Positions 56,056 to 63,524 of a DNA stretch of 63,524 nt are shown in pieces. Numbering within the stretch: position 1 is the stretch's first letter; the number at the start of each line of letters is the position of its first letter. The stretch comes from Alphaproteobacteria bacterium (GTDB lineage: Bacteria > Pseudomonadota > Alphaproteobacteria > Thalassobaculales > Thalassobaculaceae). The stretch is from assembly GCA_024742605.1 (NCBI GenBank), contig JANSYC010000017.1, positions 1 to 63,524 of the forward strand, given 5' to 3'. Made by a program: the position numbers and the translations under genes. The notes beneath the pieces were generated by a model. The model made no database searches. It had not been told where the DNA came from and saw nothing but the letters and a program-made list of their open reading frames with translations.

Positions 56056-56175
56056 TCACGCGAATCCGGTTGCCAGCAGGAACATGGCGACAAAAATGGC
56101 AGTGCCGAATGCGAAGCCCACCACGGAGGGCCAAAGCCCGAACGCGTTACTGTCATCCTTAGTTTCAGGAGTCAT
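56056..56175 (-). CDS. 39-residue single-span membrane peptide of the TRAP operon
   Basis: This short frame lies 9 bp after the TRAP gene stop, with GGAGAGCAAA (overlapping that stop) six or seven bases before the ATG, so it is probably translated. A polar N terminus (MTPETKDDSN) leads to one hydrophobic helix (about residues 16-38, VVGFAFGTAIFVAMFLLATG). It may be a small accessory subunit of the TRAP transporter. No family is recognised. Confidence 0.6.
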   Translation of the reverse strand: MTPETKDDSNAFGLWPSVVGFAFGTAIFVAMFLLATGFA

Positions 56176-56184
56176 TTTGCTCTC

Positions 56185-58176
56185 CTAGTTTCCAAGAGTT
56201 TGCGGAAGCCACAAGGCGATCTCGGGATAGAACATCACCATCACCAAGCCAATCACCTGCAGGCCGATGAAAGGGATGACAGCCGCGAAAATCTCCTGAA
56301 GCTCGATATCCGGCGGAGCCACGGACTTCAGCCAGAAGCAGGCTGGCCCGAACGGCGGGGAGAGGAAGTAGATCTGGATGTTCATCACGAACAACACGCC
56401 GAACCAGACGGCGGCCCATTCCGGATCCAGACCGAGTTCCGGAGCCAGATCGACAACCACCGGCGCGAAGATCGGCACGGTGATGAACACGATCGCAATC
56501 CATTCCATGAAGGTGCCCAACACCAACAGGATCAGCATCATGATCAGAATGACGCCGAAAGCCGGCAGATCCAGGCCCGCGAACAGGCTCCGCATGAACT
56601 CACCGCCACCGACCAGATTGTAGATTCCGACGAAACTGACGGCACCCAGGATAAGCCAGATGATCGTTCCGACCGTCGCCATTGTCTGAGTCAAAGCCTC
56701 TTGAAGCATGGCCCAAGTGAACTTTTGACGGATCAGGGCGACCACGATCGAGCCCACCACACCGACGCCGGCAGCCTCCGTTACGGATGCGATACCGGCG
56801 TAGATCGAGCCCATGACTGCGGCAATCACCAGGATCGACATGGCGACCGCGGCGGCCCGGTTGCCCCGAATGCGGGTTTCCTCACCGATCCTGGCAGCCA
56901 CTTCCTCCGCGGTCGGAGCCAGCGACGGGTTCAGATGGCACCGCACCAGAACGTAGACAATGTAAAAACTGGCCAGCAGCAGACCGGGAAACGCCCCCGC
57001 CATGAACAGGTCACCGATTGAGACCTGGGCCGACAGTCCGTAGACGATCATCACGATGCTCGGCGGAATCAGCGTTGCCAGCGAGCCGGCGGCGCAGATC
57101 GTGCCGATCGAAAGCTTGCGGTCATAGCCCAACCGGAGCATCTGAGGCAGGGCCACCAGGCCCAGCATCACGATCTCACCGCCCATGATGCCGGACATCG
57201 CCGCCATGATGACGGCCACGACCACCGTTTGGACCGCCACACCGCCGCGCAGGTTCCCGGCGAACACCGACATGGCGTCGAACAGATCCTCGGCGATTCC
57301 AGCTTTCTCCAGGATCGATGCCATCAACACGAACAGCGGCACCGCGATCAGCGGATAGGCTTCCAGCAGACCAAAGGCATTGGTCGAAACCAGATAAAGA
57401 CCTTTGGTTCCGAAGAACAGGACGGCGCAGACGATCGAGATCAGAAGCGTCACCACGCCGAGCGGCATGCCCGTCATCATCAACGCCAACAAGGCCGCGA
57501 CAATGAACAGGCTGACCGTACCGATGTCGTAGGCCCGAATGTCGATGATTTCCCGAAGCGGATCGACCCAGCCTGTGCTCCAGGCCGCCGCCTGATCGGC
57601 CCATTCGGCCAGAATGAACCCTTCGCTGTAGTGACCGATTCCATAGAGAACCAGACGCGAGACGAGTACGACCGAAACAACAATCACCGCCAATCGGGCG
57701 ATCGGATTGATGAAGTGGCGATATAAGTTGACCAGAATCTGCAGCAGATAAACTGTCGCCCCCAAAAAGAGCGCAGTCTTCAGAAAAGTAGGTTCCGGAG
57801 AGTTGAAGGCGCTGCCGGCGCGCTCGACATTGTCGATCGCTTCAAGGGCGCGGCCCATGGAATCATTGGTCAGCAGGAAGATGGCGATGACGCCGAGGAC
57901 CATCGCGAACAGATCCAGCTTCCACTTCGTCTGCTCGCCGGCCATCAGATAGAAGACCGTGATCCCGATATGTCGGTTCTTGAGCGTTACATAGCCGGCT
58001 GAGATCATCCACGCCGTGGCGCAAAGGACCATCACCATTTCAAACGCCCATTGGGTCGGCGCGTGAAAGACGTAGCGCGCAATCACCTCATACATCGTGA
58101 CGGCAGCGACCAGTAGATAGAGCTGAGCAACCGCCAAACCCGAAAACTGGCTAAAACGTGAGATCAATGCGCTCAT
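56185..58176 (-). CDS. TRAP transporter fused DctQM permease
   Basis: The 663-residue protein joins a small DctQ-type domain (residues about 1-200; MYEVIARYVFHAPTQWAFEM) to a large DctM-type domain (about 230-660; VPLFVLMASILEKAGIAEDLF, IMGGEIVMLGLVALPQM, LIPPSIVMIVYGLSA, GTFMEWIAIVFITVPIFAPV). TRAP transporters use a sodium or proton gradient to import a substrate handed over by the periplasmic DctP, encoded upstream. The ligand, probably an organic or sugar acid, cannot be named. ATG at 58176 has GAGGA upstream. Confidence 0.9.
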   Translation of the reverse strand: MSALISRFSQFSGLAVAQLYLLVAAVTMYEVIARYVFHAPTQWAFEMVMVLCATAWMISAGYVTLKNRHIGITVFYLMAGEQTKWKLDLFAMVLGVIAIFLLTNDSMGRALEAIDNVERAGSAFNSPEPTFLKTALFLGATVYLLQILVNLYRHFINPIARLAVIVVSVVLVSRLVLYGIGHYSEGFILAEWADQAAAWSTGWVDPLREIIDIRAYDIGTVSLFIVAALLALMMTGMPLGVVTLLISIVCAVLFFGTKGLYLVSTNAFGLLEAYPLIAVPLFVLMASILEKAGIAEDLFDAMSVFAGNLRGGVAVQTVVVAVIMAAMSGIMGGEIVMLGLVALPQMLRLGYDRKLSIGTICAAGSLATLIPPSIVMIVYGLSAQVSIGDLFMAGAFPGLLLASFYIVYVLVRCHLNPSLAPTAEEVAARIGEETRIRGNRAAAVAMSILVIAAVMGSIYAGIASVTEAAGVGVVGSIVVALIRQKFTWAMLQEALTQTMATVGTIIWLILGAVSFVGIYNLVGGGEFMRSLFAGLDLPAFGVILIMMLILLVLGTFMEWIAIVFITVPIFAPVVVDLAPELGLDPEWAAVWFGVLFVMNIQIYFLSPPFGPACFWLKSVAPPDIELQEIFAAVIPFIGLQVIGLVMVMFYPEIALWLPQTLGN

Positions 58177-58257
58177 CAGGAAATTCCTCGGAGGTGTCGA
58201 CCGTAAGGACTGAACCAATGCCGTACCGCACCAATCGGTCCGGCCAAACACGATGAA

Positions 58258-58285
58258 GCGGAGACCGCAGTGAAGCGGTCTCCGC
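58258..58285. terminator. Hairpin between dctP and dctQM
   Basis: A perfect 11-bp stem (GCGGAGACCGC with GCGGTCTCCGC, six-base loop) lies just after the dctP stop and before dctQM. No T-run follows it on the minus strand. Such hairpins often stabilise the binding-protein message or cause partial termination so that dctP is made in excess. Confidence 0.6.
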
Positions 58286-58309
58286 CTTAACTCAGGTGTT
58301 TATGCGGGT

Positions 58310-59338
58310 TCAGTCGAGCAGTCCGACCCGACGCATGAAGCTCAGGTGCGCATCCAGCGCCTCACGGGCGAGATCGGACTTGCTGGCCGCGTCTTCCCAT
58401 GCCGCCACCGCGATTTCGCGGAACTTCTGGCGGTCTTCCTTCGACCAGTCGACGATCTCGACTTCGCCGGACTTCTTGTACTCGGCCACGAGGTCACGAT
58501 CCTGAAGATCGGCCTGCCGCAGCATGGTGGTGTAGGCCGCCACGTACCAGACCTCGAGAACCGTCCGCTCCTGCTCGCTCAGCTTCTCCCAGTAGTCCTT
58601 GTTCACGATGAACTGCAGGACTGCCATCGAGTGGATGCCCGGATAGATCGGGAACTTCGCGATCTTGTGCATACCGGAGGCTTCGTTGTTCACGAAAGCC
58701 GATGCGTCGGCCGCATCCACGATGCCTTTATCGAGCGAGGTGAACACTTCCGAGAACGGGAGCGACACCGGCGCGGCGCCGGCCCGGCGGAACACGTCCG
58801 CTGCCAGACCTTCCGGCGACCGGATCTTGACGCCCTTCAGGTCTTCCACGGTCCGGATCGGCACCTTGGCGACCAGCGCTTCCTTGGTGTAGGGGCCGCA
58901 GCCGACCACGTGGACCTGGCCGTTGGCGTGCTTGTCATAAAGTTTCTGGAGGATTTCCTTACCGCCACCCTCCTGGCAGAACATCCGGACCTGCTCCGGC
59001 GTATCGTAGCCGGCAATCAGATCGCCGATGATCCCGAAGGCCGGATCGCGACCGGCGAAATAGGAGACTGCATTCAGATCACCGTCGAGAATGCCATTGG
59101 CGACGGCGTCGATGGTCTCGCGATGCGGAACCACGGCCTTGGTCGCCAGAACTTCGAGCTCCAGGCTGCCGCCGGTCATGACACCGACCTTCTGCTGCCA
59201 GCCGTCGGTCATGAACCGATGGGCCCAGTCGCCTGAGCCGGAACTTGCCTGAACCTTCATCGTCTTGGCTTGGACATCGGCGATGCCGATAGCCGACACC
59301 GCTGCGACCGCGAGCGCGGTTGCGAGAATTTTACGCAT
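58310..59338 (-). CDS. TRAP transporter substrate-binding protein (DctP)
   Basis: The 342-residue periplasmic binding protein has a signal peptide (MRKILATALAVAAVSAIG... VQAKT, cleaved after about residue 25), and the DctP core (GLKIRSPEG-like VKIRSPEGLAADVFRRAG near residue 175; SLPFSEVFTSLDKGIVDAADA). It captures the substrate and delivers it to the DctQM permease. ATG at 59338 has GGGAGG upstream. A palindrome at 59407-59418 lies in its upstream region. Confidence 0.92.
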   Translation of the reverse strand: MRKILATALAVAAVSAIGIADVQAKTMKVQASSGSGDWAHRFMTDGWQQKVGVMTGGSLELEVLATKAVVPHRETIDAVANGILDGDLNAVSYFAGRDPAFGIIGDLIAGYDTPEQVRMFCQEGGGKEILQKLYDKHANGQVHVVGCGPYTKEALVAKVPIRTVEDLKGVKIRSPEGLAADVFRRAGAAPVSLPFSEVFTSLDKGIVDAADASAFVNNEASGMHKIAKFPIYPGIHSMAVLQFIVNKDYWEKLSEQERTVLEVWYVAAYTTMLRQADLQDRDLVAEYKKSGEVEIVDWSKEDRQKFREIAVAAWEDAASKSDLAREALDAHLSFMRRVGLLD

Positions 59339-59406
59339 GTATTCCTCCCAATGAATCACCGAGGATCGATGACCCTTTTTTGTTTCGACCGGTTGAACCC
59401 AGCCCT

Positions 59407-59418
59407 CATAGGCCTATG
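59407..59418. promoter_or_regulatory. 12-bp perfect palindrome upstream of dctP
   Basis: CATAGGCCTATG is fully self-complementary and lies 69 bp upstream of the dctP start. A perfect -35-like TTGACA occurs further upstream on the minus strand (about 59457), though no convincing -10 was seen at 17 bases. It could be the operator of a transcriptional regulator that is not in view. Confidence 0.45.
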
Positions 59419-59521
59419 GACTTTTTCTTTTAGTCTTTTGGCGAACGCCCATCGATGTCAACGCCCCATTTCAAGAATGGACGCTTGCGGAGCATTCGCC
59501 CCGGGAATTTTCAGCCCTGCA

Positions 59522-60112
59522 TCAACTTCCGGTAGCAGCTTTCCCTTTCACACCGCGAACCGACACACCGCCGCCGGAGTTCGGCACCAGCGTCTTCATT
59601 TCTCCACCCGGAACGACCTGATCCGCCAGTTCCTGGAGGGCCGCATCGCTGCCGCCATAGGGAGCGACCAGATCGATCAACCAGGGGATGCTTCCGGACC
59701 GCCAGTCGCTCGGCTTCAGTTTGATTTGCCCCTGGCTCAGACGCTGATCGACTTCCGCAGACACCATTGCCCAGGACGCATAGGCGACAGGCAGGGTGCC
59801 ACGCTCGGTCTTTCGACGCCAGACCCGAACCTGACGTCCGATCAGCGCCGGCAGCACCAGCCACTCGAGATCCGACAGAAACACGTGCTTATGAGACGGG
59901 GACTGGCCCAACAGGCTGACGATTTGACCGAGGATGCGAGACATGTCGTCGGCGGCCTGCTGAGGCTCCGCGGCCGCCGCCGGCTGAGCAGGCGCCGCCG
60001 CTTGCGGTGGAGCGGCCTTCGGTGCCTTGGCCTTCGAAGACGGCTTTTTCGGCTTCGGTTCGACCGGCCCGGTCGCCGTTCCGTCCGTACCGAAGGTCAA
60101 ATCATCCGACAT
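59522..60112 (-). CDS. Toxin-activating lysine-acyltransferase family protein (HlyC-like)
   Basis: The 196-residue protein has a disordered Pro/Ala/Lys-rich N terminus (about 1-55), then the RTX-toxin acyltransferase pattern: ILGQIVSLLGQSPSHKH with the catalytic-type His (H74), SDLEWLVLPALIGRQVRVW, AYASWAMVSAEVDQRL, LKPSDWRSGSIPWLIDLVAPYGG. HlyC-family enzymes transfer a fatty acyl group from acyl-ACP to lysines of RTX toxins. No RTX toxin gene is in view, so it may act on a different protein. ATG at 60112 has GGAG seven bases upstream. Confidence 0.78.
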   Translation of the reverse strand: MSDDLTFGTDGTATGPVEPKPKKPSSKAKAPKAAPPQAAAPAQPAAAAEPQQAADDMSRILGQIVSLLGQSPSHKHVFLSDLEWLVLPALIGRQVRVWRRKTERGTLPVAYASWAMVSAEVDQRLSQGQIKLKPSDWRSGSIPWLIDLVAPYGGSDAALQELADQVVPGGEMKTLVPNSGGGVSVRGVKGKAATGS

Positions 60113-60222
60113 CACCCGCTCCCCAAAGCTCGTCTCGTATCGAGATCGCTAAAATACCCGATATCTCCCGAAGCTCAACCGTCCGCGGAAGATCGCGACG
60201 ACATCCCAACCGAGTCCGACGC

Positions 60223-61032
60223 CTAATGCGCGAACACGACAGGCATGGTGGCGTCGGAGATGATGTCGCTGGTCGCACCGCCAAAGATCATCTGGCGCAA
60301 TCGGCTTTGGGTATAGGCCCCCTTCAACAGAAGATCGACGCCGAGCGCCTCCGCCTTGTCGAGAATATCGGCCCCCGGACCGCGCATCGACCGTTCCGCC
60401 ATTGCCAGTTCGACGGCCACGCCGTGGATCTTGAGATATTCGACCAGGGCCGCGCCATCGGGCCCGGGCACCGCCCAGCCGTCGATCGCGATCACCTTGA
60501 CCGATTTCGCCGCTTTCAGAGCGGGCAAAGCCTGGCCGACCAGACGCGCGGTCTCGGTGCTGTGATTCCAGGCGATGGCCACGGTCTCTCCGCACGCTCG
60601 GGTCCAGCCCGGCGGGGTCAGCATCACCGCACGTCCACCCTCGAACAACGCGGTCTCGAAAACCGCCCGCCAATCAGTGTCCTCGTTCTTGCCGACAATG
60701 GTGACGTCGTAGAGCCGCGCGGCCTCACCGACCCCGAACCGGGCGCGCATCGGCTCTTCGATCAGCGACACCCGCGCACCCAGATCGCCGATCGCGGAAA
60801 CCCGCTTCCGCATCGCCTCCAAGGCCTCATCCGCTTCCCGCGCGAGATCGGGACCTTTGTCGTTATAGTCGATGATTCCGACGCCCATTGGATCGACCAG
60901 CGGACTTTCCACGGGTCTGGGATAGAACATCGCGATCACCTTGCCATCATGAAGCTCCGCCACATGGGCTGCGACCTCCACCGGGGCGCGGTCGATCCCA
61001 TCGCGGCCGTACGGCAGGAAGATGTGCTTCAT
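60223..61032 (-). CDS. Universal stress protein (UspA family)
   Basis: The 269-residue protein is a tandem-domain type Usp: the first half starts MKHIFLPYGRDG, while the second has TVAIAWNHSTETARLVGQALP and ends with the nucleotide-binding-like GAYTQSRLRQMIFGGATSDI. That C-terminal G-2X-G-9X-G(S/T) stretch is the usual ATP-loop region. Usps support survival under stress. ATG at 61032 has AGGAGA upstream. It diverges from the amidohydrolase gene. Confidence 0.9.
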   Translation of the reverse strand: MKHIFLPYGRDGIDRAPVEVAAHVAELHDGKVIAMFYPRPVESPLVDPMGVGIIDYNDKGPDLAREADEALEAMRKRVSAIGDLGARVSLIEEPMRARFGVGEAARLYDVTIVGKNEDTDWRAVFETALFEGGRAVMLTPPGWTRACGETVAIAWNHSTETARLVGQALPALKAAKSVKVIAIDGWAVPGPDGAALVEYLKIHGVAVELAMAERSMRGPGADILDKAEALGVDLLLKGAYTQSRLRQMIFGGATSDIISDATMPVVFAH

Positions 61033-61167
61033 GATGTCGTCTCCTTTTCTCAACAGCGTCCGCAGGGACACGATCGACGGGTCGTGGTATCGAGATCTCG
61101 GCGCGGTGCAGTATCCTTCGATATCCGCTCTCAGCATACACCTCACCTCATAGCCCCGAGGCTTGCA

Positions 61168-62601
61168 ATGGCCGATCTGCTCATACGTAACGGATATCTG
61201 GTCACCATGGACCCGAAACGTCGCGTGATCGAGGACGGGGCCGTGGCGATTTCCGGCGATCGAATCGTGGCGGTGGGCGCAAGCGAAACCCTGGCGGCCA
61301 CCTACCCCACACACCGGGTGATCGACGCGGCCCGTAAAGCGATCCTGCCCGGATTGGTCGACGTACACGCCCATGCGGGTCACGGACTGATCAAGACCTT
61401 GGGGTTGGCGACCGGCACCGGCTGGGAGGATACCTGCCATACCGCTTACACGACCGCGTCCGACCCGGAGTTCTGGGCTGTTGAGGCCGCGCTCTCGGCC
61501 CTGGAACGGCTGCGCGCCGGGACCACGACCGGGGTCTCCTATCTGGGCGGCGGCGACGATGTCATGCGGACCGACGATCCGATCTACGCCGACGCCCATT
61601 GCCGCGCCATTGAGGCCATCGGGACACGGTCGGTGGTCGCGGTCGGGATCAATCGCCCCCCATTTCCGATCACTTACCGAGATCTGCGCACCGGCACCGA
61701 TCACCCGATCACCTTCCAGCGTCAGCTGGAAGTCTGCGAGGCGGTGGCCGAGACCTGGCACGAGGGAGCCGGCGGCCGGGTCCGGGTCGCCGTCAGCTTT
61801 CCTGTCCACCATCGCAACTCGGAGCAGGACCGGCCCGAGATCTACCGGGATGTGGCCAATCAGGCCGCAGCCACCCGGGATCTGACCCGGCGAAAGGGCC
61901 TGATCTTCACCCAGGACGGCCATCGCGAGGGCAGCATCCGGATCGCCCATGAGGAGTTCAGTCTTTTGGGTCCCGACGCTCTGATGTCGCACACGGTCGA
62001 CATCGACGCCGAGGAGATCCGCCTGATCGCCGAGACGGGGACACGGGTCGCGCACAACCCTTCGGCCAACCGGTCGATCACCGGCCGTTGTCCGGTCCCG
62101 GAGCTGATCGACGCCGGGGCCGTGGTCGGGCTCGGCTCGGACGGCACGGCGCCGGACCGCAGCGCCGACATGTTCCGGCATATGTTCCAGTGCATGCACT
62201 ACCATCGTCGGCATTTCCGGAATTCAAGCGTGCTGCCGCCGGGCAAGATGCTGGAAATGGTCACGATCGACGGGGCCAAGGCCCTGGGATTGGAGCAGGA
62301 GATCGGCTCGCTTGAAACCGGCAAGCGGGCGGATGTGATTCTGGTCGATCTGTTCAAGCCGCATATGGTGCCCGCCAACATGCCGCTCTACCGGTTGACG
62401 AATTTCGCCGTCGGCTCGGATGTGGACACCACGATCGTGTCGGGGGAGGTGCTGATGGAAGGCCGGAGACTGGCCGGTCACATCGACGAGTCGACAATTC
62501 TGCAGGAGGCGGAACGGCAGGCGGCCCTGCTTCTGGAACGGACCGGGCTCCAGGCCATGACCGCGCTTCCGGAGCGGTTCTGGGGCGTCGCCTTCGGCTG
62601 A
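61168..62601 (+). CDS. Amidohydrolase family protein (AtzB/TrzA/8-oxoguanine deaminase type)
   Basis: The 477-residue metal-dependent hydrolase has VDVHAHAGHG (HxH near residue 67), FTQDGHREG, SHTVDID and SDGTAPDRS (Asp near 335) around the active site, in the chlorohydrolase/guanine deaminase clan. It probably deaminates or hydrolyses a cyclic or amidine-type compound. The substrate is unknown. ATG at 61168 has no strong ribosome-binding site; the 135-bp spacer upstream is shared with the Usp gene. Confidence 0.87.
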   Translation: MADLLIRNGYLVTMDPKRRVIEDGAVAISGDRIVAVGASETLAATYPTHRVIDAARKAILPGLVDVHAHAGHGLIKTLGLATGTGWEDTCHTAYTTASDPEFWAVEAALSALERLRAGTTTGVSYLGGGDDVMRTDDPIYADAHCRAIEAIGTRSVVAVGINRPPFPITYRDLRTGTDHPITFQRQLEVCEAVAETWHEGAGGRVRVAVSFPVHHRNSEQDRPEIYRDVANQAAATRDLTRRKGLIFTQDGHREGSIRIAHEEFSLLGPDALMSHTVDIDAEEIRLIAETGTRVAHNPSANRSITGRCPVPELIDAGAVVGLGSDGTAPDRSADMFRHMFQCMHYHRRHFRNSSVLPPGKMLEMVTIDGAKALGLEQEIGSLETGKRADVILVDLFKPHMVPANMPLYRLTNFAVGSDVDTTIVSGEVLMEGRRLAGHIDESTILQEAERQAALLLERTGLQAMTALPERFWGVAFG

Positions 62602-62710
62602 ACCCTCCGGGCGCATCGCCGACTTGCCCGGGCCCTCCGGCGGCCTTATACGAAAGGCGGCATTCCACGGCGCATTTCCGCGCCGATTGCTGATCGGGGT
62701 CCGCGGCGCA

Positions 62711-63064
62711 ATGTTCGGCCTTTCGAAGAAATCAGGCGACAAGAAAGACGCGACTCAGGACACATCCGGCCTGACCTTCGGAACCGTGACCTTCGGCGAC
62801 GAAGCCATTGCGATCAAGGAACTGCAGATAAAGGGCATCTGCATTCCCAATCCGGGTGACGGCAACATCATAACCGGGCAGAGGTTTCGCTGCCTCCTGA
62901 CCCTCGACCAGGGCACATCAGCATCCTCCTTTATGGTCACCTGTCATGCGGTCAAGGCCTCCGAGCAGGAGGTCATCGGCAAATTCGAGGACCTGGACGA
63001 CGACGACAAACGGCTGATCGCGGTCCATCTGCGCAAGCTGCGCACCGCCGGCGTGATCAGATAG
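62711..63064 (+). CDS. Hypothetical 117-residue protein
   Basis: A small soluble protein beginning MFGLSKKSGDKKDATQDTSG, followed by a beta-rich core with LTFGTVTFGDEAIAIKELQI and FRCLLTLDQGTSASSFMVTC, and a helical end KFEDLDDDDKRLIAVHLRKL. The closing stretch slightly resembles the end of PilZ-type domains, but I cannot support that call. No clear ribosome-binding site. The ATG at 62711 is chosen from coding character. Confidence 0.6.
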   Translation: MFGLSKKSGDKKDATQDTSGLTFGTVTFGDEAIAIKELQIKGICIPNPGDGNIITGQRFRCLLTLDQGTSASSFMVTCHAVKASEQEVIGKFEDLDDDDKRLIAVHLRKLRTAGVIR

Positions 63065-63082
63065 AGCAAGCCGGACAGCGAC

Positions 63083-63277
63083 ATGACCAGAGATCGTGGC
63101 CCCAACATACCCGAAGCGGACGTTCCCGATCTGCTGGACGCGATCGCGCGGTCCGATGACGACCGCCGCCGCGATCTGATGACCCGTCTCGCCTGGCGAC
63201 CGGCCTGGGCGATCAGGAGCCGCCGCGGTGCCATCGCCACCCTGCGCGAGATGTTCGGACGGCGCGACGCAGGGTAG
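63083..63277 (+). CDS. Small basic hypothetical protein
   Basis: The 64-residue product is Arg/Asp-rich and helical (PDLLDAIARSDDDRRRDLM; a basic end). It starts 18 bp after the preceding small gene, suggesting joint transcription. No family is recognised and the ribosome-binding site is weak. Confidence 0.45.
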   Translation: MTRDRGPNIPEADVPDLLDAIARSDDDRRRDLMTRLAWRPAWAIRSRRGAIATLREMFGRRDAG

Positions 63278-63321
63278 GCCGGGCCGGAGGCCCTCGGCGC
63301 ACGGCTTTCCAATTCCGGCCC

Positions 63322-63349
63322 TTGCCCCGCCCCGCGCGGTGCCTATACT
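63322..63349 (+). promoter_or_regulatory. Predicted sigma70-type promoter of argG
   Basis: TTGCCC (63322-63327) and TATACT (63344-63349) are separated by 16 bases; using CTTGCC gives 17. The -10 matches five of six consensus bases. Transcription would start about 30 bp before the argG ATG. Confidence 0.6.
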
Positions 63350-63385
63350 CCGCCGCCGATCCGATCAGGGCTGTGGAGAAAGACA

Positions 63386-63524
63386 ATGTCCGCCGAGAAG
63401 CTGAAAGACGTGAAAAAAGTCGTGCTCGCCTATTCCGGAGGGCTCGACACCTCGATCATTCTGCGCTGGCTGCAGGACACCTACGGCTGCGAGGTCGTGA
63501 CCTTCACCGCCGATCTGGGTCAGG
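63386..63524 (+). CDS. argG: Argininosuccinate synthase, partial (5' end)
   Basis: The frame opens with ATG, with GGAGA nine bases upstream, and runs off the right edge. The first 46 residues hold [17 protein letters not shown], the ATP-pyrophosphatase P-loop of ArgG, and [10 protein letters not shown]. The enzyme joins citrulline and aspartate in arginine synthesis. Only the start is present. Confidence 0.93.
   Translation, partial: MSAEKLKDVKKVVLAYSGGLDTSIILRWLQDTYGCEVVTFTADLGQ

Noticed and set aside
1-63524. CRISPR arrays, tRNA/rRNA genes, insertion sequences
   Set aside because: No regularly spaced direct repeats, no cloverleaf or rRNA motifs and no transposase-like proteins were recognised by eye.

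Overview
The window is a gene-dense, GC-rich stretch typical of an alphaproteobacterium. Markers are the ChvI/ChvG two-component pair, a short HPr kinase (C-terminal domain only) in a regulatory PTS cluster, the rsmB-rpe-heparinase-like order, coq7, and an EcfG-type stress promoter. A magnesium-chelatase H subunit (bchH), with a TGT-N12-ACA PpsR/CrtJ-type operator over its promoter, suggests an anoxygenic phototroph or a relative of one. No other photosynthesis gene lies in the window, and the order or family cannot be fixed from this sequence alone. No tRNA, rRNA, CRISPR array or insertion sequence was recognised.

Layout. 1-3.2 kb: a molybdenum hydroxylase large subunit running off the left edge, whose last ~50 visible residues look like agmatine deiminase, then an M20 peptidase. 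3.2-10.5 kb: bchH, two Nudix proteins, two small unknown proteins and a HugZ/PNPOx-like protein. 10.7-22.4 kb: chvI-chvG, then hprK-rapZ-manX-ptsH-ptsI, split by an opposing three-gene envelope operon (974-residue membrane protein, flippase-like protein, family 9 glycosyltransferase). 22.4-30.2 kb: a Bcr/CflA-type exporter, a class A penicillin-binding protein, an unknown 396-residue protein, a DUF1007/NicO metal transporter pair, an Asp/Glu racemase-family enzyme and a small membrane protein. 30.3-42.5 kb: a long type-2-like ileS, a sulfotransferase, htpX, rsmB, rpe, a heparinase II/III-like protein and two polysaccharide genes (WecA/WbpL-type transferase and FlaA1/CapD-type epimerase/dehydratase). 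42.5-50.1 kb: leuA with a leader peptide and attenuator-like leader, an SDR, a cupin, a GNAT, a YqaA protein, dsbB, coq7, a PAS protein and an HNH protein. 50.3-54.5 kb: a carboxylesterase, then two fumarylacetoacetase-fold enzymes, an SDR and a SnoaL-like protein, probably sugar-acid catabolism. 54.6-63.5 kb: csbD, an OmpA lipoprotein, a TRAP transporter with a 39-residue membrane peptide, a HlyC-type acyltransferase, a universal stress protein, an amidohydrolase, two small unknowns and the start of argG.

The groups that clearly work together are the ChvGI/regulatory PTS block (envelope and carbon/nitrogen signalling), the 13-18 kb envelope operon, the 51-54 kb catabolic operon and the 56-59 kb TRAP operon. 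The most unusual observations are the chimeric left-edge reading frame, the PpsR-type site on bchH, the leuA leader, the unlisted 39-residue TRAP-operon peptide, and a HlyC-type acyltransferase with no RTX toxin nearby.
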